A stretch of 64,000 bases of DNA from Otis tarda (Eukaryota; Chordata; Aves; Otidiformes; Otididae). A program made the translations under genes and the position numbers. This document shows positions 39,693 through 48,681 of this stretch, in pieces. Below the pieces are notes generated by a model. That model searched no databases. It was given only the letters and a program-made list of their open reading frames with translations, and was not told the DNA's origin. Location of the stretch: contig CM048552.1 in the NCBI GenBank assembly GCA_026413225.1, positions 195,933,553 through 195,997,552 on the forward strand, written 5' to 3'. The stretch's first letter is position 1, and every line of letters begins with the position of its first letter.

Positions 39693-40789
39693 CTAGTTTA
39701 AAGCCCTCCGGACAAGTCTGGCAAGCCTACGTCCAAGCACACTCTTGCCCTTCTCATTTAGGTGTACGCCATCCTGCCCTAGCAGCCCAGGCTTCTCAAA
39801 GCACGCCCCATGGTCAAGATACCCAAAGCCCTGGCTGTAACACCACTCCCTGAGCCACGAGTTGACTTGCCAGATACGCCTGGCCCTTTCAGGCCCTTGC
39901 CCTTCAACCGGGAGGATGGAGGAGAATACCACTTGAGCCCCAGAGTCTTTGACTGTAGAGCCCAGGGCTCTGAAGTCCCTTTTGATGTTTCTTAGGCTGC
40001 TGCTAGCTGTGTCGCTGGCCCCCACGTGAAACACCAGTAATGGATAATAGTCTGTAGGCTGTATGAGGCCAGGTATTCTCTTGGCAACATCCCTGACCCG
40101 AGCCCCCGGGAGACAGCACACCTCCCGAGAGAGCGGGTCAGGTCGGCAGATGGGTGCCTCCGTCCCCCTCAGGAGGGAGTCACCCACTACTACCACTCGC
40201 CTCTTTTTCTTGGAAGCACTGGTTATCACGCGAGCCGGTCGGGCTACCTCGCACGGCTCCAGTGCCTCCCCCGAGGTGCTGGGTCTTACTTCTTCGGTCT
40301 GCAGAGCAGCAAAGCGGTTCTGCAGGGGCACCTCGGGTTTCTGGGGAAGCTTCTTCTTCCTCCTGTTGCGTTTTGTGCTTGCAGATTTCCATTGGTTGGC
40401 ATCTTCTGCCTGATTGCATATGTTGTGTGTAGGTGGGGGGGGGTTTGATTGGGTGGGTTTGACTGGGTGCTGCTGTTCGGTGCAGACTGTGCCTGGAACC
40501 AGGCATCCAGCTCCCTCTCCACCTCCCTGATGTCCCGCAGCCTCCTGACTGCCTCCTGCAGCTCAGCCACCTGCCGCAGGAGCTGCTCCACCTGGGCACA
40601 CCTTCTGCAGTCAGGGCTGCCGCCTGCCCCGGGAGCGGGGTCCAGGCACTGCCTGCAGCCCGAGGTCTGCACCGCAGCCTCCCCCCTCGGCTGCTCCGTC
40701 TGCACGGAGGCGTCGGCCGCCGCAGGGGGTGCCGATGCAGACCTCCCGGCCGGAGGCGCAGCCTTTGTTCTCAGGCGGGTGTTGACCAT
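39693..40789 (-). pseudogene. CR1 ORF1: coiled coil plus SGNH-esterase-like protein, one frameshift
   Basis: This is the RNA-binding/chaperone-type protein of CR1. I place the start at the MVNTR methionine (40789). An upstream in-frame ATG at 40873 is possible. The N-terminal part has a CxxC...CxxC pair (about residues 45-64) and a Leu/Glu/Arg-rich coiled coil (about 66-100). A one-base length change in the G9 run at 40435-40443 shifts the frame. The second part (readable from 40331) carries the esterase domain: GDSLL (Ser nucleophile block), HVGASDT where SGNH enzymes usually have GxND, and DGVHLN with the Asp/His pair. It ends RALN-TAG at 39693. In the upstream part the esterase frame stays open back to the homopolymer, which supports a single indel. 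Confidence 0.88.
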
Positions 40790-41139
40790 GTCGCCCTGAG
40801 AGCCGTGAATCACCAAGTGCCCCGGGGCGGCGCCCTCGCTGCCGCGCCCTTCCTGCGCGAACTGCCGTGCCACGCCCTGTTTGCCCGTCCTGTTCGCCGC
40901 GCTCCGGGTCGCTGGCGCTCCCTAGGGCCTGCTTTATTCGGGGAGAGGGGGCGGACCGCCGGTGCTCCCTGGCTCCGCCCACGTCTCGTCAGCCGCTCTC
41001 GCGCGAGCTGCGGGCTCCTGGCGCCTCGCTCCGCTCCCCCCTGAGCTCCCCTGCTTCGGGAATCCCCTGGTTGCGCTGCGCTGTGCCGCGCCGCTGCGAA
41101 CCGTGCCGACTCCGAAGCTGTTGCCTCGGCGACTGAGCA
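40790..41139 (-). promoter_or_regulatory. CR1 5' UTR / internal promoter region, CpG-dense
   Basis: About 350 bases upstream of ORF1 on the minus strand are strongly GC- and CpG-rich (for example the 'cgcgcgag' and 'gccgcgccgctgcg' stretches) in otherwise AT-rich DNA. In CR1 and related LINEs the 5' UTR carries an internal promoter. That function is inferred from position and composition. No TATA box is evident. Confidence 0.6.
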
Positions 41140-41144
41140 TGAAT

Positions 41145-43180
41145 GTCCTACATTTTTCCTATTAAAGTGAATGGTAATTGAGAATCCTCAACACAATAGA
41201 GGATCAGGCCACACAGAAGGTACGGTGTAATGTAACTCTGCTATATTAATGTCTTTGTTGTTCTGGTAACAGAAAGGGTTTTCTTTTCATTCCTTATCAG
41301 TTATTTGCCAGATGGTTTTCTCTGTCAAGACTGTGTGCAAAGTTCCTTGCTTGACACAGATGGGTGCTTCTTCTTTCACTGATGTTGCACTTATGTGCAC
41401 CAGCAAATCATTGACCCCCACTTTGAGAACAACAGTGATTCCATGGTATGAATAGGTTGTATTATTTTGCCTCCAAATATTTGAATAATGAACTGAGAGA
41501 CACCTGTATTATTTCTGTGACCACGGCACGCTCTCTGTTCTCGCTGAACTGGTTGCTGTGGCGTTTCACAAAAGAGACTGCTGAAAGGAGCAAGTGGGCA
41601 AGGTGAAACGATGACCTGGATATGGGGCAGGCCACGAACAGCAGCCAGGTACAGACGTGGCACAGGTGAGAGTGGCACAGATGCGAAATGAAAAGGCCAG
41701 AGTTTCCCCATAGCCCTAGCAAGCGCTGTCGGGTTGTGGTCACGCCAGTCCAGCACTTTGTGACCAGGATACTCGCAGACTCAGCAAGCAGCTGTACCAG
41801 CTAAAGCTAAATTAATGGCAAAATTAAGATTAACTTTAACACATTTGTGTGCAGCCTGTTCGCTGTCTTGACAGTCCAATGTGTGAGACACCTTGTTACC
41901 ACAATAATTTGCACACACAAAGAAAAATGTTAACTTGTGAGTAGATTGCTGGTCTTACAGGATGAGACAGAAGGGGAATGCCTGGGTGTCCTACATCCAT
42001 CTCTCAGCACAGTAAGACAAGGAGACATTTCTCTTTCCCTTAGTGACCAGTTTGGCCATGTCAAGAGGAATTTGACCAGGAAAATGGACCTCAGAAATTC
42101 AGATGATGCCAGGAGATAGCAATGGACATCTAATAACAGTAATATGCCTGTTCTGTAGCACTGCTGAATTAATTGTTTTGCTCACAATATTCCTCTTGGA
42201 ACTGCTCGCAAAGCCATGCTATTCAATGGCCTGCTTTCATTTTTAAATACTGGGATTATAGCTTGTGGTAAAACACTTACAATAGTAACTGATATCTCTA
42301 CTTCTTGCTGACTTTGAAAAGATAGCATTTGTCTAATAATGTGTTGATATGTTTGAAGAATCTATTTTTTAAAATAAAATTCATATTACAAGTTTTACAT
42401 AACCTTTATTTTCTTGGAAATTTAAAAGGCAGATTAAAACACCTTCAATTTACTATTGCTTTAAAATGGTTGATTTTATCATGTCAGATAGTATTTAAAT
42501 CTCCTTGTCTATTCAATCACTGTCAGCCTTTTCTTATTCCAAGCAGTTCAGTGGCATCCTCTGCTTTATCTGGAATGATTATGCAAAAAATGTCCTTGAT
42601 AAAATACTCCTTTTATTATTGTCTCTTTGTTCATTGAACAAAAAATGATTTTGGTCTATTAGTCTGCAAGATTCTAATAATCATCCAGTGATCTAATCTT
42701 TCCTTATCTGTGATGAATCTGGTTTAACCAGGGTTTCTATAATCTGAGAATGTGATTTAAATCAGGTTAGAGAAATTCCAGCCTAGCCAGTTGGTTAGCA
42801 TGAACCATTTCTTTTGCAATCCAGTAACAGCATGGCCGGGTGAGATGGCTGTATATAAGATTGTTCATACTAGAATCTCCTATTCCAAAGTAGCTTGCCT
42901 TGTCTTTGGATAAAGAGATGAATTAGATGACATTTGCAAGATATCTTTCAGGCTTTTCCTAGTAGTTATGATAATTCTTAATAAATTGGTGATTTTTTTC
43001 ACCAATATAACACCATTAAAACCATTCAAGGACCAAGTTTTTCTTAGAATATCTTAAAATGCACATGAAAAATAAATAGGTTTCTAGAATTTTGCCAGGC
43101 TTTATATTGAATACTCCCCTGAGGTTTTCTCGGTTAGCCTAGTGCTCAGCAACAGTGAAATCAGCAAGTGGTAAGCTGGT
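41145..43180. other. Unassigned DNA including a CpG-bearing patch
   Basis: Most is AT-rich and unrecognised. The patch at about 41395-41790 has more CpG and contains 'ctttgtgaccaggatactcg' (41756-41775), which resembles 14039-14058. The minus-strand frames at 41391-41756 have no recognisable domain. This may be an old repeat. Confidence 0.45.
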
Positions 43181-43560
43181 AATCATCGGTAGTGAAAGCT
43201 CAGAGGAGGAAGCAGGGATTATCAAAGTTATGGAGAAGCTCCTAGAGAGGAAACAACGCAGATGAGGACTCTGCAGCTTGGAAAAAAGAGGGCCAGGGGA
43301 GAATACAATACAGTTCTATAAAATCATAAGTGGTGAAGATGACATAGATAGAGAAAAAAATATTTGCTGCCTTTTCGAGGAAAATTGAAATGACATCGGA
43401 AGGTGAATATTTCAAGATAGATATAAGAAGTGATTGTTCACACAGCAAGAGTAAAGCTGTGAAACTGCTCTGTGCAAGAGAGTGGAACACAACTTGCAGA
43501 GGTTTACACTGAGTAAAAAAAGGTAGGACAAATGCACAGAAGAAAAAAGTTACACAAGAC
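43181..43560 (+). mobile_element. Ancient CR1/L3-type LINE 3' relic
   Basis: 'gatgaggactctgcagcttg' then 'gaaaaaagagggccagggga', 'ttctataaaatcataagtgg' and 'gtgattgttcacacagcaag' reproduce the order of the ORF2 C-terminal region of L3/CR1-L3-type elements. In those, 'agactcttcagcttgg' and 'gtctataaaatcatgaatgg' are followed by 'cttcttcacacaa'. The frame is decayed and both ends are indistinct. Confidence 0.7.
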
Positions 43561-44563
43561 TATTATATAAAAACAACAATAAAAATGCCCAAGCTTTGAC
43601 TCAGGAAATTTCTGATCCATAATTTTTGGATGTGGGAAGAATATATACAGGAGGTATTACTGTTTGCTTGTCCTCTTTTTTTTGCTCTTTCTTAGGCACT
43701 CACCATTAGTCATTGCCAGGGACAAGAAACTGGGCTAGAGGAATATTTAGTCTTACTCAGTAGAGCTTCTTTTGTGTTACTCCTTTATAAGTTTCACATT
43801 GCTTTAGCAAACTTGCTATTTCTAGAGTTTTCTTCCCATTTCTTAGAGGGCTGATGCATAGAATTTTTCTTCATAAAAACTGCAAAAGTAGCATATACTG
43901 TGTTAGAAATTGTAAATAACCCTTGCCAGATGGTTTTGTATGTAAAATAAGAGATAGTTCCTGAGTCATTTTATCCTTTAGCACCAATAAGTTACAACTT
44001 TAATTTCCTTTTTCAGAAAATGTTTTGTATGCCTAAGGGTTTTTCTAATGGTTTCTGTCATCATGGGCTTTTCTCCTCTAGTATTAGTGACTTCTCAATA
44101 CACTGCTTTGCATCAGCGTTCTTGTGAACCACTTAGATGTTTTTTATCTTTTGTCCTAGTTGTAACTTTTCTTCAGCTCTGTTTATCAGCTGACTGTCAA
44201 AGACTGTTTTACGACATCCTTTAGAAGATCTTTCTCTATGCCGTCCTTCTGATTTATTTGAAAGCAATGTCCTCTAATTTTTGCAAGTGAATCTCAACCC
44301 TGGAGAAGATTTAGTTTCTTAAATATCTGATCTCACTTCCACCTGGGATGTGATCCAATCATGCTAAAATAGCAGAATCTTTACCATTTCATTAACAAAT
44401 TTGAAAGTTACTCTGGAACAAATGTATAGTGTGACTATATTACACAGTCTTATTCCTCTAGTAGAAACCATTGATTAGATTGTGAAAAAAAAAAAGGTTA
44501 AATACTTCATTATCTATTATCTTTTTATTTCCTTTCTTTTTATAATGAAATGATATATAACTG
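43561..44563. other. Unassigned AT-rich DNA
   Basis: No gene or repeat is recognised. Confidence 0.55.
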
Positions 44564-44568
44564 AAGTC

Positions 44569-45601
44569 ATAGAATCATAGAATCATAGAATGGTTAGAGT
44601 TGGAAGGGACCTTCAAAGGTCATCTAGTCCAACCCCCCTGCAAGAGCAGGGACATCCCTGACTAGATCAGGTTGCTCAGAGCCTCATCCAGCCTGGCCTT
44701 GAACACTTCCAGGGATGGGGCATCCACCACCTCTCTGGGCAACCTGTTCCAGTGCTCTACAACTCTCATTGTAAAAAATTTTTTTCTAATATCTAATCTA
44801 AACCTAGCTCCTTCTAATTTAAACCCATTACCCCTTGTCCTATCACAACAGGCCCTACTGAACAGTTTCTCCCCATCTTTCCTGTAGGCCCCCTTGAGGT
44901 ATTGGAAGACCGCTATCAGGTCTCCCCGGAGCCTCCTCTTCTCCAGGCTGAACAGCCCCAACTCTCTCAGCCTGTCCTCATAGGAGAGGTGCTCCAGCCC
45001 TCTGATCATCTTGGTGGCCCTCCTCTGGACCCTTTCCAACTGGTCCATGTCCTTCTTGTGTTAGGGGCTCCAGAACTGGACGCAGTACTCCAGGTGGGGT
45101 CTCACCAGGGCAGAGTAGAGGGGCAGAATCACCTCCCTCGACCTGCTGGCCACGCTCCTCTTGATGCAGCCCAGGATGCAGTTGGCCTTCTGGGCCGCAA
45201 GGGCGCATTGCCCGCTCATGTTGAGCCTCTCGTCTACCAGCACTCCCAAGTCTTTCTCCTCAGGGCTGCTCTCAATCCATTCTCCGCCCAGCCTGTATTT
45301 GTGCCTGGGATTGCCACAACCCATGTGCAGGACCTTGCACTTGGCCTGGTTGAACTTCATGAGGTTGGCACGGGCCCACCTCTCCAGCCTGTCCAGGTCC
45401 CTCTGGATGGCATCCCTCCCTTCCAGCGAGTCGATGGCACCACACAGCTTGGTGTCATCGGCGAACTTGCTGAGGGTGCACTCTATCCCACTGTCCATGT
45501 CGCCGACAAAGATGTTGAACAGGGCCGGGCCCAACACGGACCCCTGAGGGACGCCACTCGTGACTGGTCTCCACTTGGACATTGAGCCGTTGACCACCAC
45601 T
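44569..45601 (-). mobile_element. Young 5'-truncated CR1 (1033 bp)
   Basis: This copy covers the last part of ORF2 (from just before the [11 protein letters not shown] motif) to the 3' tail of ATTCTATG-like units. AAGTC flanks both ends (44564-44568 and 45602-45606), giving a candidate 5-bp target duplication. It is about 1.4% different by eye from the long copy at 36657. Truncation at the 5' side is the usual outcome of incomplete reverse transcription. Confidence 0.95.
44662..45600 (-). pseudogene. CR1 ORF2 fragment with a nonsense codon
   Basis: The frame starts inside the RT domain, includes [11 protein letters not shown] and FADDTKL, and runs to the normal NLI stop at 44662. A CAA-to-TAA change (plus strand 'gtgttaggggc', 45058-45068) stops translation after 'FWSP'. 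The frame then continues unshifted. The same TAA is present in the copy at 48017-48675. Lacking the endonuclease and half of the RT, it cannot encode an active protein. Confidence 0.9.
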
Positions 45602-45606
45602 AAGTC

Positions 45607-46819
45607 CTTCTAGATATAATTTAGATAGTGCAATAATTCAAAGAAACACCTAATATAAGAGTTTCTTTTTAATTGGGAGTGTAATCTATTGCTACTAATA
45701 ACTGAAAAAGTCGTTATTAAGATGACCAATTTTCTCTTCTTTTTCTTAAATAGATATTTGCTTTCAAAAATAGACATTTGACAGATGTTTCTTCTTATTT
45801 TTTTTCTAAAGCAATGGTCTCTCTTTCACACCTGTTGAAAAATGGCAAAATAATTTAAGTAAAGATATTTTAGTGTTCCCAGTGTTTTCTTCCCTTTAAT
45901 AGTGCTAAGTAGAAGCTGTCCCTTTAAAAGGAAGAGATACATTCAACTTATCAAAAAGCCTGTAAAGTTTAGTGGTTCTTTGTATGTTTGGTAGGATTAA
46001 GCCTTATTGGCAAAGGGTTTTTTTTTTGTATCTACCTATGGAGTATGTCTGAATATGGCTTGACTGTAAACTTTGTATACTGATTCTTGTGGAATCTGTA
46101 GAAGTCCCTGCCTCTCCCACAGCCTCTTCAAGTGGAAAAAAAAAAAAAAAAAATCTAAATCAGCTCTAAATGGCTGCAGATTGCTGAACTATAACTTTCC
46201 AGACGATACACCCTGATATGTGAACTACTTACTTTTCAGTCTAGAAGAGGTACATTCCCCACTTATGGTGCTGTCTGTGTTAAGAACGAATTACCTCCAG
46301 GTTCTGGTACCTACCCAGGATGTGCCAGGCACTTTGTCCTCTCTCTTTTCTCTACTCTTCTCCCAGACAGCACTCTAGTTCTTTCTTTTTAGCCTTTATT
46401 TTCTCTGTCTTAACATACAGAGACTTGTTCTGTCCAAGTTTAAGCAAGCTGTAAGGATGCACGTAGTCACAGTTAGTATGCAATCGGTAGTGCTTGACAG
46501 TCACTCAAAACATGTAACATTTTGGGAAGAGCAAGCACTGTTATTGCAGCACTATCATGCCACTATTAATCAAACTTCCTACAGGATTCTCCACAGCTTT
46601 ACTCCAGTTTTGATTCAAGTGTTTGACACGTAACGTGAAATTCATCATGCCGATCTCTCGCTGTCTAGACACTGGGTGTTTAATATAAGCTGGTTGTCTA
46701 GGTCCTGTTTGCAGGAGATATCTCCTTAGCAGGATTCATCCCAGCTGTGTTACATATTATCTTAAAAGAGAGTGAATTTCCTCTGTCATTCCTCTGGCCT
46801 TTGAAATACAGAAACACCC
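45607..46819. other. Unassigned AT-rich spacer between two inverted CR1 copies
   Basis: There is an A run at about 46136-46153 and nothing else recognised. It forms the loop between inverted CR1 arms (44569-45601 minus and 46820-47838 plus). Confidence 0.55.
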
Positions 46820-47838
46820 GAGACCGGTCACGAGTGGCGTCCCTCAGGGGTCCATGCTGGGCCTGGCCCGGCCCTGTTCAACATCTTTGTCGGCGACATG
46901 GACAGTGGGATAGAGTGCACCCTCAGCAAGTTCGCTGATGACACCAAGCTGCGTGGTGCCATCGACTCGCTGGAAGGGAGGGATGCCATCCAGAGGGACC
47001 TTGACAGGCTGGAGAGGTGGGCCCGTGCCAACCTCATGAAGTTCAACCTGGCCAAGTGCAAGGTCCTGCACCTGGGTCGTGGCAATCCCAGGCACAAATA
47101 CAGGCTGGGCGGAGAATGGATTGAGAGCAGCCCTGAGGAGAAGGACTTGGGAGTGCTGGTGGATGAGAAGCTCAACATGAGCGGGCAATGCGCCCTTGCA
47201 GCCCAGAAGGCCAACCGCATCCTGGGCTGCATCAAGAGGAGCGTGGCCAGCAGGTCGAGGGAGGTGATTCTGCCCCTCTACTCTGCCCTGGTGAGACCCC
47301 ACCTGGAGTACTGTGTCCAGCTCTGGAGCCCCCAACACAAGAAGGACATGGACCAGTTGGAGAAGGTCCAGAGGAGGGCCACGAAGATGATAAAAGGGCT
47401 GGAGCACCTCTCGTATGAGGACAGGCTGAGAGAATTGGGGCTGTTCAGCCTGGAGAAGAGGAGGCTCCGGGGAGACCTGATAGCGGTCTTCCAATACCTC
47501 AAGGGGGCCTACAAGAAAGATGGGGAGAGGCTGTTCAGTAGGGCCTGTTGCAATAGGACGAGGGGTAATGGTTTTAAAATAGAGGGGGGAAGATTTAGAT
47601 TGGAAATTAGGAAAAAATTTTTTACAATATGAGTTGTAGAACACTGGAACAGGTTGCCCAGAAAGGTGGTGGAGGCCCCATCCCTGGAGACGTTTAAGGC
47701 CAGGCTGGATGAGGCTCTGAGCAACCTGATCTAGTCAGGGATGTCCCTGCTCCTTGCAGGGGGGTTGGACTAGATGACCTTTGAAGGTCCCTTCCAACCC
47801 TAACCATTCTATGATTCTGTGATTCTATGATCCTATGA
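46820..47838 (+). mobile_element. 5'-truncated CR1, somewhat older than its neighbours
   Basis: The copy begins at the ORF2 block 'agaccggtcacgagtggcg', within about 30 CR1 positions of the 5' break of the copy at 44569-45601, but in the opposite orientation. The 3' tail is degraded ('attctgtgattctatgatcc'). Its 3' end keeps 'gctccttgcaggggggtt', where the youngest copies read 'gctcttgcagggg'. No clear target duplication is visible. Confidence 0.93.
46821..47733 (+). pseudogene. CR1 ORF2 fragment, broken
   Basis: An open run from 46898 to 47632 covers FADDTKL to 'IRKKFF' of the CR1 RT C-terminal region. Upstream, an insertion near 46857-46867 ('gggcctggcccggcc' where others have 'gggcccggcc') breaks continuity with the SGVPQG block. 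Downstream, a TGA at 47630-47632 replaces the Arg codon of 'MRVVEHWN'. The remaining frame reaches the usual stop near 47733. Confidence 0.88.
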
Positions 47839-48010
47839 AACTGCAGGTAAGTGACAAAGGACAGTGCCCCATTGTAGTGACCCTGACCATGGAGCAGGTA
47901 GTGGTCCACACAGCAGTTCACCTGAGCATGCCCAGGTCTGTGCTGGGTTGGAGCCCTCTTTGATGCTACACTACCTGCAGTCCCTGCCTCTAAAGGGACA
48001 TAAGATTATC
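47839..48010. other. Short spacer between two same-strand CR1 copies
   Basis: About 170 bases of non-CR1 sequence separate the tail of one copy from the 5' edge of the next. No feature was recognised. The spacer shows that the two copies are separate insertions, not one split element. Confidence 0.6.
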
Positions 48011-48016
48011 CATGCT

Positions 48017-48675
48017 CAACATGAGCGGGCAATGCGCCCTTGCAGCCTAGAAGGCCAACCGCATCCTGGGCTGCATCAAGAGGAGCGTGGCCAGCAGGTC
48101 GAGGGAGGTGATTCTGCCCCTCTACTCTGCCCTGGTGAGACCCCACCTGGAGTACTGCGTCCAGTTCTGGAGCCCCTAACACAAGAAGGACATGGACCAG
48201 TTGGAAAGGGTCCAGAGGAGGGCCACCAAGATGATCAGAGGGTTGGAGCACCTCTCCTATGAGGACAGGCTGAGAGAGTTGGGGCTGTTCAGCCTAGAGA
48301 AGAGGAGGCTCCGGGGAGACCTGATAGCGGTCTTCCAATACCTCAAGGGGGCCTACAGGAAAGATGGGGAGAAACTGTTCAGTAGGGCCTGTTGTGATAG
48401 GACAAGGGGTAATGGGTTTAAATTAGAAGGAGCTAGGTTTAGATTAGATATTAGAAAAAAATTTTTTACAATGAGAGTTGTAGAGCACTGGAACAGGTTG
48501 CCCAGAGAGGTGGTGGATGCCCCATCCCTGGAAGTGTTCAAGGCCAGGCTGGATGAGGCTCTGAGCAACCTGATCTAGTCAGGGATGTCCCTGCTCTTGC
48601 AGGGGGGTTGGACTAGATGACCTTTGAAGGTCCCTTCCAACTCTAACCATTCTATGATTCTATGATTCTATGATT
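48017..48675 (+). mobile_element. Young 5'-truncated CR1 (about 660 bp)
   Basis: The copy starts at the 'caacatgagcgggcaatgcg' block and runs to a tail of three ATTCTATG-like units. CATGCT lies on both sides (48011-48016 and 48676-48681), a candidate 6-bp target duplication. By eye I count about five differences from the matching part of the copy at 44569-45601 over the region compared, and both share a TAA nonsense codon. Confidence 0.94.
48018..48578 (+). pseudogene. CR1 ORF2 C-terminal fragment with two nonsense codons
   Basis: This encodes the region from 'NMSGQCAL' to the terminal NLI stop. There is a TAG at about 48047-48053 ('gcctagaag', where others have 'gcccagaag') and a TAA at 48177-48179 shared with 44569-45601. 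From 48192 to 48578 the frame is open. It lacks all catalytic motifs. Confidence 0.88.
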
Positions 48676-48681
48676 CATGCT

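Larger units (their letters stand above)
36657..41139 (-). mobile_element. Near-full-length CR1 non-LTR retrotransposon (about 4.5 kb)
   Basis: Read on the minus strand the element has, in order, a GC-rich 5' UTR (41139-40790), ORF1 (40789-39693), ORF2 (about 39531-36751), a short 3' UTR and a tail of three ATTCTATG-like units ending at 36657. A length of about 4.48 kb is that expected of a complete CR1. TGAAT occurs immediately outside both ends (36652-36656 and 41140-41144), a candidate 5-bp target duplication. Against the copy at 44569-45601 I count by eye about 14 differences over 1.03 kb, so both are young. Both reading frames are broken only by single-base indels, described under the ORF entries. 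Confidence 0.95.

Noticed and set aside
41391..41756. Minus-strand 121-codon frame as a gene
   Set aside because: An overlapping frame of similar length exists in another phase, no domain is visible, and the block looks repeat-derived.
46820..48675. One long CR1 interrupted by a 170-bp insertion
   Set aside because: The second segment (from 48017) repeats ORF2 sequence already present in the first and has its own tail and flanking CATGCT, so these are two insertions.
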